Below, piece by piece: positions 27,825 through 34,286 of a DNA stretch of 34,424 nt. The notes below the pieces were generated by a model, which saw only the letters and a program-made list of their open reading frames with translations, had not been told where the DNA came from and made no database searches. The position numbers and the translations under genes are program-made. This DNA is from Aestuariivirga sp. (GTDB lineage: Bacteria; Pseudomonadota; Alphaproteobacteria; Rhizobiales; Aestuariivirgaceae). Position 1 is the first letter of the stretch, and every line of letters starts with the position of its first letter. The stretch covers positions 1-34,424 of the forward strand of contig NZ_JADCDB010000018.1 of NCBI RefSeq assembly GCF_020252395.1, read 5' to 3'.

Positions 27825-28562
27825 ATGGCATTCGACGGCAAGCGGGTGATCGTCACGGGCGCGGGACGGGGGCTGGGTGCGGCACTGGCGCTGGTGCTGG
27901 CGGACAAGGGCGCTGAACTGCTGCTCACGGGCCGCAGCCGCGAGAACCTCACCGCCATTGCCGAGGCGATCAAGAACCGCACCGGCCGCAAGCCCGATGT
28001 CAAGCTCCTCGACATGGCGGATGCATCGGAAGTGACCCTCTTCGCCAAGGGCCTGCGCGACGAGGGACGGCCCGTCGACATTCTCATCAACAATGCCGCG
28101 CAATGGCTGCCCGGCCGCATGACCGACCATGATGCGCTCGCCATCAGCCAGACCATCGCGGCCAATGTCACCGGCACCATGCTGCTGACGCGCGGCCTCG
28201 TGCCGCTGCTCGAAAAGTCGGGTGCGGGCGACATCATGACCGTCGTGTCGATCTCGGGTCTGCCCAACACCAGGCTTCAGTCGGCCTCCGTCGCCTATGC
28301 CGCCTCGAAACATGCGCAGGCAGCGATCAGCGACGGCTTGCGGCAGGAACTGAAGGGCCGCCCGGTACGCGTGCAGGCGGTCTTCCCGCCTTATATCGAG
28401 GACCTGTCGCCGCTCGACCCCGTCTGGGACAGGCCGCGCGAGGCCTCCTCCGCCGTCACCAACCGCGACATCGTCGAGACCATCCTCTTCGCGTTGGAGC
28501 GCCCTCGCCACGTGACGCTCGCCTCCATCATCATCGATCCCGATACCGGCGGCCTCGCCTGA
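27825..28562 (+). CDS. SDR-family oxidoreductase
   Basis: A 245-residue classical short-chain dehydrogenase: nucleotide loop VTGAGRGLGAAL (TGxxxGxG), the NNAAQW strand, catalytic serine region SISGLPNTR, and active-site YAASK. It lacks the C-terminal part that defines most named subgroups, so the substrate cannot be called. The ATG at 27825 follows GGGAGGA at 27812-27818; a TTG 18 bp upstream at 27807 is also in frame, but its position overlaps the MFS stop. The next SDR starts 22 bp after its stop. Confidence 0.88.
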   Translation: MAFDGKRVIVTGAGRGLGAALALVLADKGAELLLTGRSRENLTAIAEAIKNRTGRKPDVKLLDMADASEVTLFAKGLRDEGRPVDILINNAAQWLPGRMTDHDALAISQTIAANVTGTMLLTRGLVPLLEKSGAGDIMTVVSISGLPNTRLQSASVAYAASKHAQAAISDGLRQELKGRPVRVQAVFPPYIEDLSPLDPVWDRPREASSAVTNRDIVETILFALERPRHVTLASIIIDPDTGGLA

Positions 28563-28584
28563 GCCGCCAACAGGAGTAGACATC

Positions 28585-29358
28585 TTGAAATTGAAGAAGC
28601 GCATCGCCATCGTCACCGGAGCCGCGCGCGGCATCGGCCTTGCCATCGCCGAGCGGCTGGCGAAGGACGGCGCCACCGTGGTGCTGGCCGACGTGCTCGA
28701 CGCGCAAGGCAAGGCCGCGGCGAAGCGGCTGGGTGCGGCCTACAAGCATTGCGACGTGTCGAAGTCAGCAGAGGTGAAGGCCCTCGCCGCCTTCACTGTC
28801 AGGAAGTTCGGCGCCATCGACATTCTCGTCAACAATGCCGCCATCTCCGCAAACACTGATTTCCTGGAGGTGACGGAAGCCGAGTTCGACCGCGTCATCG
28901 GCATCAACCTCAAGGGTTCCTTCCTCATGCTGCAGGCCTGCGCGCGGCAGATGCTGCGCCAGCTCGAGGCCGGCCGCAAGCCCGGCGCCATCGTCAACAT
29001 GTCCTCCGTCAACGATACGCTGGCCATTCCCGGCATCGTCACCTACTGCATGTCGAAGGGCGGCATCTCGCAGCTGACGCGCGCCACCTCCATCGCGCTG
29101 GCGCCGCATGGCATCCGCGTCAACGCCATCGGCCCCGGCACCATCGACACCGACATGGCGCGCGGCGTGCTTGCGGACGAAGCAGCCTTCAACCGCGCCA
29201 TGTCGCGCACGCCCCTGGGCCGCGCGGGGATGCCGTCGGAGGTCGCCGCCATCGCTGCCTTCCTCGTGTCGGATGATGCGAGCTACATCACCGGCGAGAC
29301 GATCTATGCCGACGGCGGCCGCATGCCCCTGAACTACACCGTGCCCGTCAAGCCATGA
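28585..29358 (+). CDS. SDR-family oxidoreductase (glucose-1-dehydrogenase-like)
   Basis: A 257-residue classical SDR: VTGAARGIGLAI, NNAAISANTDFLEV, catalytic NMSSVND, YCMSK, PGTIDTDMARG, and the C-terminal TGETIYADGGRMPLNY. The pattern is that of broad alcohol or sugar dehydrogenases with NAD(P). The start is a TTG (28585) with CAGGAG about 10 nt upstream; no ATG occurs before the cofactor loop, so the rare start is well supported. The following GNAT fragment starts in the ATGA of its stop. Confidence 0.9.
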   Translation: MKLKKRIAIVTGAARGIGLAIAERLAKDGATVVLADVLDAQGKAAAKRLGAAYKHCDVSKSAEVKALAAFTVRKFGAIDILVNNAAISANTDFLEVTEAEFDRVIGINLKGSFLMLQACARQMLRQLEAGRKPGAIVNMSSVNDTLAIPGIVTYCMSKGGISQLTRATSIALAPHGIRVNAIGPGTIDTDMARGVLADEAAFNRAMSRTPLGRAGMPSEVAAIAAFLVSDDASYITGETIYADGGRMPLNYTVPVKP

Positions 29359-29609
29359 TCCGCGCCGGACGGATTGCCGGCCTGCCTTCGATCATCCGCA
29401 TCCGCACCGCCGTCGCGGAGAACCACCTTTCGGTGGAACAGATGGCGGAGAGAGGCATCACGCAGGATTCGATCGCCGCGGAGCTGCGCGGCGGCCACCT
29501 CGCCTGCTGGGTGGCGATGGAAGGAGACGCAATCGCCGGCTTCTCCCTGGCCGATCAGCCGGCGCAGATCACCTGGCCGGTGAGAGCGCCCTCGACGCTC
29601 TTGGCATAG
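29355..29609 (+). pseudogene. Truncated GNAT-family acetyltransferase
   Basis: The frame starts at ATG 29355, inside the stop of the previous SDR (ATGA). The first 70 residues (IRIRTAVAENHLSVEQMAERGITQDSIAAELR, then CWVAMEGDAIAGFSLAD) resemble the N-terminal half of a GNAT acetyltransferase. The acetyl-CoA-binding motif A and everything after are missing: from about 29565 the sequence becomes the antisense of the convergent SDR gene, and the frame stops at 29609. This indicates a deletion or recombination that joined two unrelated gene 3' ends. Confidence 0.75.
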
Positions 29610-30154
29610 GCGAGGCCCACGCGCGCGTTGGATACGGATTCATGGCCGGGGAAGAAGCCGTCGTACTTGGCGGCGGAGTCCTCCAGCAGGCCGGGGCTCA
29701 CCGCATTGATGCGAAGCCCGCGCGGCATCTCGATCGCCGCACCCTTGACGAAAGCGCCGATGGCGCCGTTGACGGCGGCGGCATTGGCGCCCTGGCGCAC
29801 CGGGTCACGGTCGAGGATGCCGCTGGTCAGCGTGAAGGAGCCGTTGTCGTTCACGTTGTCGAGCCCAAGGAGAACGATATTCACCTGGCCCATCAGCTTG
29901 TCGTCGAGGCCTTTCCGGAACTGCTCGGGCGTCATCGTCGCGACGGGGCCGAAATGCACGTGGCCCATGGCGGTGACGATGGCGTCCACCTTGCCGAGCT
30001 TCGCATACATGGCCTTCACCGACTCCTCGCGCATTGCGTCGACGGCGAAATCGCCGGAGGAGCGGCCGGCGCGGATGATCTCGTGGCGGCGGCCCAGTTC
30101 AGCTGCCGCTGCCTTGCCCACCGTGCCGGACGCACCGACGATCAGAATGCGCAT
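29555..30154 (-). CDS. SDR-fold protein lacking the usual active site (Lin1944-like)
   Basis: A 199-residue NAD(P)-binding protein starting MRILIVGASGTVGKAAAAELGRRHEIIRAGRSSGD, then VDAIVTAMGHVHFGPVATM and RGLRINAVSPGLLEDSA. The Tyr-x-x-x-Lys pair is replaced by the AAVNGAIGAFVKGA segment (no tyrosine), which matches the small group of SDR proteins in which the classical catalytic residues are absent. The reaction, if any, is unknown. It starts 4 bp after the trcR stop, so it is the second gene of a trcR operon; its 3' end overlaps the truncated GNAT frame. Confidence 0.82.
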   Translation of the reverse strand: MRILIVGASGTVGKAAAAELGRRHEIIRAGRSSGDFAVDAMREESVKAMYAKLGKVDAIVTAMGHVHFGPVATMTPEQFRKGLDDKLMGQVNIVLLGLDNVNDNGSFTLTSGILDRDPVRQGANAAAVNGAIGAFVKGAAIEMPRGLRINAVSPGLLEDSAAKYDGFFPGHESVSNARVGLAYAKSVEGALTGQVICAG

Positions 30155-30158
30155 GGTT

Positions 30159-30899
30159 TTACGCCTCGTCCTGCTGGCCGCGCTTCAGAGGCTTCAGCTT
30201 GGCGAAGACCGAGTCGGCGTCATATTCGGGTTCCGCCTCGCGCGGCTTCGGTTCGGAGGGCGCGAAGGTTGGCTCGTCCCCGGCATGGGCCGCGGCATGG
30301 GCGGCCGTGCCTTCCACTTCCGCCGCCGGGATCAGTGTGCGCGCCGGCGCCGATTCGTTCGCCGGCTTCCCGGCCTTGCGCGCCGCCTTCTGCACCGCGA
30401 AATCGAGGTCGAGCTGCGAGCAGATGCCGAGCGACACGGGATCGACCGGCTTGATGTTGGCGGCATTCCAGTGCGTGCGCTCGCGTATGGAGGCAATGGT
30501 CGACTTCGTCGTGCCCACCAGTTTCATAACCGCCGAGTCCGGCAGCTCCGGGTGGTAGCGCAGCAGCCAGGCGATGGCGTCCGGCCGGTCGCCGCGGCGC
30601 GACACCGGCGTGTAGCGCGGACCCGAGGTCGACTTCTGCACCTGAATGTTGACCTTGGATTCGAGGATCTTGAGGCGGTATTCCGGGTCCTTCTCGCCCT
30701 TCTCGATTTCCTCGCGCGTCAGCTGGCCGCCGGTGACCGGGTCCATGCCCTTGATGCCGGCCGCCACGTCGCCGTCGGCGATGCCCTTCACCTCAAGCTC
30801 ATGCAGGTGGCAGAAATCGGCGATCTGGCGGAAGGTGAGCCCGGTGTTCTCGACCAGCCACACGGCGGTGGCCTTGGGCATCAGCGGTGTGCGGGACAT
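30159..30899 (-). CDS. trcR: TrcR, DUF1013 cell-cycle transcriptional regulator
   Basis: A 246-residue protein of the DUF1013 family (MSRTPLMPKATAVWLVENTGLTFRQIADFCHLHELEVKGIADGDVA; then KSTSGPRYTPVSRRGDRPDAIAWLLRYHPELPDS and the motif VSLGICSQLDLDFAVQKA). DUF1013 proteins are named TrcR in alphaproteobacteria, where they are described as cell-cycle transcriptional regulators that bind RNA polymerase. The N-terminal helix-turn-helix-like segments (TFRQIADFCHLHELEVKGI and AVMKLVGTTKSTIASIRERTHW) fit that role. The C-terminal 80 residues are variable. The start has AAGGAG 10 nt upstream; a candidate promoter is at 30970-30998. Confidence 0.88.
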   Translation of the reverse strand: MSRTPLMPKATAVWLVENTGLTFRQIADFCHLHELEVKGIADGDVAAGIKGMDPVTGGQLTREEIEKGEKDPEYRLKILESKVNIQVQKSTSGPRYTPVSRRGDRPDAIAWLLRYHPELPDSAVMKLVGTTKSTIASIRERTHWNAANIKPVDPVSLGICSQLDLDFAVQKAARKAGKPANESAPARTLIPAAEVEGTAAHAAAHAGDEPTFAPSEPKPREAEPEYDADSVFAKLKPLKRGQQDEA

Positions 30900-30969
30900 T
30901 GGTTTTCACTCCTTGAGAACCGGTGTTTCAGGTTCCCTGTCTTTGCGACAGCATGTTGGGGATGAGACA

Positions 30970-30998
30970 GATATAGAGGGGGCCGTGCCCGGGCGCAA
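30970..30998 (-). promoter_or_regulatory. Candidate promoter for trcR
   Basis: On the minus strand TTGCGC (30998-30993) and TATATC (30975-30970) have a 17-bp spacer. Matches are 3 and 4 of 6. The spacer is inside the arm of an 8-bp inverted repeat (GAGGGGGC with GCCCCCTC), which may mark the terminator of the upstream quinone oxidoreductase gene or an operator. Confidence 0.4.
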
Positions 30999-31058
30999 TC
31001 GGGTTTTTCCGCCCCCTCGGAAGCGCCCCGGCGCTGGATCGAGGCTGAACCCGAAACC

Positions 31059-32042
31059 CTACCCGTTCACCAGCACGATCTTGCCGATGTGCCCGCTCGA
31101 TTCCATCAGCGCATGCGCCGCCGCAGCCTCCTTCAGCGGGAAGGTGCGGAAGATGATGGGCTTGAGCCGCTCCGCCCCGAACAGCGGCCAAACCTGGCGT
31201 TCCAGGGCCCGGGCGATCCCGGCCTTTTCGGAAACGCTGCGGGCGCGCAGGGTGGAGCCGGTGAAGGTCAGCCGCTTCAGCATCAGCGGCATCCAGTCGA
31301 CATCGGCGCGCGAGCCCTTTTGGAAGGCGATCATCACGATCCGGCCATGCATGGCCGCGGCCTTGAGGTTCCGGGCGATGTAGTCGCCGCCCACCATGTC
31401 GAGGATCACGTCGGGCTTGATGCCCTTTTCCGCCAGCACGGCGGCGAAATCCTCGCCGCGGTAATTGATGGCAAGGTCGGCGCCCAGATCGCGGCACGCC
31501 TGGCACTTCTCCTCCGAGCCCGCGGTGACCGCCACGGCGGCGCCGAAGGCTTTGCCCAGCATGATGGCGGTGGTGCCGATGCCGCTCGATCCGCCATGCA
31601 CCAGCAGCGTCTCGCCCTCCTTCAGCCGCCCGCGATCGAAGACATTGGTCCACACGGTGAAAAAGGTTTCGGGGATGGCCGCCGCCTCGGTGAAGCTGAG
31701 GCCCGGCGGCACGGGCAGCGCATTGTCCTCATGCACCACGGCATATTCGGCATAGCCGCCGCCGGGCACCAGCGCGCAGACGCGGTCCCCCGTCTCGTAG
31801 CGCTTCACGCCGCCGCCCAGCGCCACTACCTCCCCGGCGATTTCGAGCCCTGGCGTTTCCGGCGCGCCCGGCGGCGGCGGATAGCCGCCCTGGCGCTGCA
31901 GCACGTCCGGCCGGTTGACGCCCGCCGCCATGACACGGACGAGAATCTCGCCGGGCTTCGGAACCGGCACGGGAAGGGTCACCGGCGCCAGCACCTCGGG
32001 CCCACCGTGGGTGGTGATGGCAATGGCGGTCATATCTTTCAT
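31059..32042 (-). CDS. NAD(P)H-quinone oxidoreductase, zinc-free MDR family
   Basis: A 327-residue medium-chain reductase of the quinone oxidoreductase group (PIG3/QOR-like). Motifs are the N-terminal GVNRPDVLQRQGGYPPPPGAPETPGLEIAGEV, the AAAIPETFFTVWTNVFDRG strand, NADP-binding VHGGSSGIGTTAI, and a C-terminal KEAAAAHALMESSGHIGKIVL. Zinc-binding cysteines are absent, consistent with this zinc-independent family. The start at 32042 (MKDMTAIAITTHGG) follows AAAGGA; an ATG 9 nt downstream is an alternative. It is divergent from the DUF1192 gene. Confidence 0.92.
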   Translation of the reverse strand: MKDMTAIAITTHGGPEVLAPVTLPVPVPKPGEILVRVMAAGVNRPDVLQRQGGYPPPPGAPETPGLEIAGEVVALGGGVKRYETGDRVCALVPGGGYAEYAVVHEDNALPVPPGLSFTEAAAIPETFFTVWTNVFDRGRLKEGETLLVHGGSSGIGTTAIMLGKAFGAAVAVTAGSEEKCQACRDLGADLAINYRGEDFAAVLAEKGIKPDVILDMVGGDYIARNLKAAAMHGRIVMIAFQKGSRADVDWMPLMLKRLTFTGSTLRARSVSEKAGIARALERQVWPLFGAERLKPIIFRTFPLKEAAAAHALMESSGHIGKIVLVNG

Positions 32043-32144
32043 GGGGATAGGTCCTTTCAGGCACGTGTCGATCGCAGTTTGGGTTGAACCCCATGGCCCC
32101 GCAATGACAAAATGGCCCCCTGTCCGGTTGAAGGAGTGCCGCCC

Positions 32145-32330
32145 ATGAGTTTCGAAGACCCGCCGAAGAAGCCCTCCGGCGCCATGCTGGGAGAGAACCT
32201 CGACCTCCTGTCGGTGGCCGAACTGGAACAGCGCGTGCGTGACCTCGAGTCGGAAATACAAAGGGTGAGGGCGGCGATCACGTCGAAACAGGCCTCGAAA
32301 AACACCGCGGACGCTTTTTTTCGCACTTAA
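32145..32330 (+). CDS. DUF1192 small protein
   Basis: A 61-residue protein: SFEDPPKKPSGAMLGENLDLLSVAELEQRVRDLESEIQRVRAAI and a short basic tail. This is the recognisable DUF1192 form, with a proline-rich head and a helix that starts LLSVAELEQRV. The function is unknown; it is found next to rcdA-like genes in alphaproteobacteria. AAGGAG (32130-32135) supports the ATG at 32145. Too short to say more. Confidence 0.85.
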   Translation: MSFEDPPKKPSGAMLGENLDLLSVAELEQRVRDLESEIQRVRAAITSKQASKNTADAFFRT

Positions 32331-32372
32331 TCCTCCCGATTTGGCACAATCCGGCGCCTCAGGTTGCGCGTG

Positions 32373-32402
32373 TTAAGGTTTGGGTAAGGAATTAACTATA
32401 TG
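32373..32402 (+). promoter_or_regulatory. CtrA-like box and promoter of the rcdA-linked sRNA
   Basis: TTAA (32373-32376), seven bases, and GTAA (32384-32387) match 7 of 8 bases of the CtrA consensus TTAA-N7-TTAA. A TATATG -10 (32397-32402) lies 18 bp after TTAAGG, so the box takes the place of the -35 element as in CtrA-activated promoters. Transcription would start near 32408. A second TTAA is at 32392-32395. Confidence 0.5.
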
Positions 32403-32404
32403 AC

Positions 32405-32512
32405 CAGTCTTGTAATCCTTGACCGGATTGCTCTGAGTGGTTCTTCACCACTCTGTTTGACGCCTCCCTGTTTGAAACTCTCAAGCCGCGCGCCTTTTGC
32501 GCGGCTTTTTTT
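32405..32512 (+). ncRNA. Small RNA upstream of rcdA, three hairpins with intrinsic terminator
   Basis: I cannot assign this RNA to a named family. The sequence predicts three stem-loops: AATCC-TTGACC-GGATT (32414-32429), GAGTGGT-TCTTC-ACCACTC (32435-32453, perfect), and a terminator AAGCCGCGC-loop-GCGCGGCTT with seven T (32483-32512). Between the second and third is a single-stranded run, including CGCCTCCCTG (32461-32470), which is complementary to Shine-Dalgarno sequences and is a common target-pairing element in alphaproteobacterial sRNAs. There is a plausible promoter just upstream. No open frame in it looks like a protein. Start is estimated; the 3' end is firm. Confidence 0.65.
32483..32512 (+). 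terminator. Rho-independent terminator of the sRNA
   Basis: A perfect 9-bp stem (AAGCCGCGC / GCGCGGCTT), 7-nt loop (GCCTTTT), and T7 tract at 32506-32512. This is the strongest terminator in the window, and it ends no protein-coding gene: the DUF1192 stop is 150 bp upstream, after a separate promoter. Confidence 0.9.
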
Positions 32513-32538
32513 GGGTCGCGCTCTGGCATCGCTCTTGC

Positions 32539-32568
32539 TTGACACTTGCCGGGGTGGCGCTCGATCAT
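32539..32568 (+). promoter_or_regulatory. Candidate promoter for rcdA
   Basis: A perfect TTGACA (32539-32544) with GATCAT (32563-32568) 18 bp later, matching 4 of 6. The leader that follows has a small hairpin CGGGT-GTA-ACCCG (32575-32587) and a near-palindrome CCGGTTCATGATCCGG (32585-32600), which could be an operator or a leader structure. The remaining 5' part of this 316-bp gap holds the sRNA described separately. Confidence 0.5.
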
Positions 32569-32646
32569 TGACCTCGGGTGTAACCCGGTTCATGATCCGG
32601 CGAAGCTCCGTATCGTGACAAACGTGAGCCCCGAGGAATGCCCCAG

Positions 32647-33171
32647 ATGCCGCCGTCCAAAGCCTCCCCCGTCACCGTCGATTTCATGTCGCGCTTCACG
32701 GCGTCGGAGCAGTTCGACAAAGTGTTCCGGGAGGGCATGAGTCTGGTCGAGGAAACCGCCAATTACCTCGATGGCCCCGGCCGCCAGGATGCCCGCCTGC
32801 TCGACCGCCATGGCGCCGTCGCCTACGCCACCGAAAGCATGCGGCTGACGACCAGACTGATGCAGCTCGCTTCGTGGCTTCTCCTGCAGCGCGCCATCGG
32901 CGCGGGCGAAATGAGCCAGGACGACGTGAAGAAGGAGCGCCACCGCATCTCGCTCGCCGACATCGGGCGCGGCAAGCCGCTGAACGGATCGGAGCAGCTG
33001 CCCGCCGCCTTGCAGGACATCATCGAACGTTCGCTGTCGCTGCACCAGCGCGTGCTGAAATTCGACGCCATGCTCAACATGCAGGCCAAAGCCGAAATCG
33101 CAGCCCCCGCACCGAGCCCCGTGTCGAACCAGCTCGACCGGCTGGCCGCGGAGTTTGGCGTCCGCAGCTGA
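32647..33171 (+). CDS. rcdA: RcdA, DUF1465 regulator of CtrA degradation
   Basis: A 174-residue helical protein of the DUF1465 family: VTVDFMSRFTASEQFDKVFREGMSLVEETANYLDG, AVAYATESMRLTTRLMQLASWLLLQRAIGAGEMS, RHRISLADIGRG, and SLHQRVLKFDAML. In Caulobacter RcdA, with CpdR and PopA, delivers CtrA to the ClpXP protease at the cell pole. The helix content and the disordered C-terminal tail (IAAPAPSPVSNQLDRLAAEF) fit that structure. The ATG at 32647 is chosen because GAGGA ends 9 nt upstream; the ATG at 32638 would have no room for a ribosome-binding site. A CtrA-like box lies 260 bp upstream in the adjacent sRNA promoter. Confidence 0.85.
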   Translation: MPPSKASPVTVDFMSRFTASEQFDKVFREGMSLVEETANYLDGPGRQDARLLDRHGAVAYATESMRLTTRLMQLASWLLLQRAIGAGEMSQDDVKKERHRISLADIGRGKPLNGSEQLPAALQDIIERSLSLHQRVLKFDAMLNMQAKAEIAAPAPSPVSNQLDRLAAEFGVRS

Positions 33172-33268
33172 ATTTTTTTCCACCCGTTACGGCCTCCGCG
33201 CCGAGAGCATCATGCGAGCAAGTGGAATGGCTTGCGAAGCGCCGCGGCCTCACGGCGCATCGCCGCGT

Positions 33269-33297
33269 TTGCCTCGCCCGCGCGGCTATGGTCTAGT
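33269..33297 (+). promoter_or_regulatory. Candidate promoter for the TPR-protein gene
   Basis: TTGCCT (33269-33274) and TCTAGT (33292-33297) have a 17-bp spacer and match 4 of 6 each. They stand 36 bp upstream of the coding start. Inferred by sequence only. Confidence 0.45.
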
Positions 33298-33332
33298 GCC
33301 GCTTCAACCGTGATCTGGCGACGAGGCAGACC

Positions 33333-33884
33333 GTGACGATGCGATTTCCAATGAAGACCCTGGCCGCGGCGCTGCTGCTGCTCGCCCTTCCCGCGGCGGC
33401 TCATGCGGGCGGCATCGAAGACTGCCGCAGCAAGGAGCAGATCTCCAACGAAACCCGCCTCAAGGCCTGCAGCGCCGTGATCGATGGCAAGCAGGCGAGC
33501 ACGGCCGACACCGCCTATGCCTATTACAAGCGGGCAATGACCGCCTCGGCCAATCCCAATGCGGACCAAGCCATGATCATGGCGGACGTTTCCAAGGCCA
33601 TCGAACTCGACCCGAAACTGATGGAGGCCTATGCCTTCCGGGCGCTCGGCTACAATCGCGCCATGCAGTATGACAAGGCCATCGCCGACCTGACCACGGC
33701 CATCGGGATCGCACCGGACCGCTGGGGCCTCTACTTGCTCCGCGCCATGGTGGAGGCCCAGAAGAACGATACCAAGGCCGCCATTGCCGATCTTGAGGCC
33801 GCCCTCGCGCGCAACCCGCCGGCCAGCAGCGCGGAGTCGATCCGCCTGAGGCTCGCCAAACTGAAACAGGGTGCCGCTAAGTAA
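33333..33884 (+). CDS. Secreted tetratricopeptide-repeat protein
   Basis: A 183-residue protein with a signal peptide (MKTLAAALLLLALPAAAHA inside the first 25 residues), two conserved cysteines near the mature start (EDCRSKEQ and LKACSAV), and about three TPR repeats (ADTAYAYYKRAMTAS; KLMEAYAFRALGYNRAMQYDKAIADLTTAIGIAPD; WGLYLLRAMVEAQKNDTKAAIADLEAALARNP). It probably acts in the periplasm as a protein-binding scaffold; the partner is unknown. GTG 33333, ATG 33339 and ATG 33351 are in frame, and the last is the natural signal-peptide start. The gene ends with the palindrome at 33904-33934. Confidence 0.82.
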   Translation: MTMRFPMKTLAAALLLLALPAAAHAGGIEDCRSKEQISNETRLKACSAVIDGKQASTADTAYAYYKRAMTASANPNADQAMIMADVSKAIELDPKLMEAYAFRALGYNRAMQYDKAIADLTTAIGIAPDRWGLYLLRAMVEAQKNDTKAAIADLEAALARNPPASSAESIRLRLAKLKQGAAK

Positions 33885-33903
33885 GCCTTTTCCGCTCGCA
33901 CAT

Positions 33904-33934
33904 GCAAAGCCCGGCCGCTGGGGCCGGGCTTTGC
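33904..33934. terminator. Bidirectional terminator hairpin between TPR gene and rpmE
   Basis: GCAAAGCCCGGCC and GGCCGGGCTTTGC form a perfect 13-bp stem with a 5-nt loop (GCTGG). It lies 20 bp after the TPR gene stop and 23 bp after the rpmE stop on the other strand. The T-rich part is in the outer stem, which gives some U-tract on both strands. Confidence 0.8.
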
Positions 33935-33956
33935 AAGGTCCGTCCGGAGACGGCGA

Positions 33957-34178
33957 TTACTTGTTCAGGAACGAGAATTTCTGGTTGAACTTCGAGACGC
34001 GGCCGCCGCGGTCAAGCAGGGTCTGCTGGCCGCCGGTCCAGGCCGGGTGGGACTTGGGGTCGATGTCGAGGTTCATCGTGTCGCCGGCCTTGCCCCAGGT
34101 GGTGCGGGTCTGAAAGCTGGTGCCGTCGGTCATGACCACGTTGATCATGTGATAATCGGGATGGATGCCTTGCTTCAT
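33957..34178 (-). CDS. rpmE: 50S ribosomal protein L31 (zinc-free type)
   Basis: A 73-residue protein: [29 protein letters not shown], then [41 protein letters not shown]. It is the alphaproteobacterial form of L31 with no cysteines, so no zinc ribbon. The ATG at 34178 has GAGAGAG about 8 nt upstream; a longer frame exists upstream but runs into the insertion-sequence end. A promoter and a leader hairpin precede it. Confidence 0.95.
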   Translation of the reverse strand: MKQGIHPDYHMINVVMTDGTSFQTRTTWGKAGDTMNLDIDPKSHPAWTGGQQTLLDRGGRVSKFNQKFSFLNK

Positions 34179-34218
34179 GGCGGATACTCTCTCGATGGCG
34201 GGAAAAGCCCCGCGCAGT

Positions 34219-34237
34219 GCCGAATTCCGGGTTCGGC
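34219..34237 (-). promoter_or_regulatory. Leader hairpin of rpmE
   Basis: GCCGAA and TTCGGC (34219-34224, 34232-34237) form a 6-bp stem with a 7-nt loop, placed right at the predicted 5' end of the rpmE transcript. A hairpin at the extreme 5' end often stabilises mRNA; a role in autoregulation by L31 is possible but not shown. Confidence 0.4.
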
Positions 34238-34241
34238 GGCG

Positions 34242-34270
34242 ACTATACAGGAGATGCCGGGGGCAGGCAA
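34242..34270 (-). promoter_or_regulatory. Promoter of rpmE
   Basis: On the minus strand TTGCCT (34270-34265), 17 bp, and TATAGT (34247-34242), the latter matching the consensus at 5 of 6. The predicted start is near 34235. This is the best -10 element in the window, as expected for a ribosomal protein gene. Confidence 0.65.
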
Positions 34271-34286
34271 GCCCGCCCGTCCCGCC

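Noticed and set aside
32585-32600. CCGGTTCATGATCCGG resembling a tRNA T-arm
   Set aside because: No acceptor, D or anticodon arms can be built around it. It is better read as a near-palindrome in the rcdA leader.
32400-32618. 72-codon open frame across the sRNA and its terminator
   Set aside because: It reads through a perfect terminator hairpin and T7 tract, has no ribosome-binding site, and its composition is unlike the neighbouring genes.
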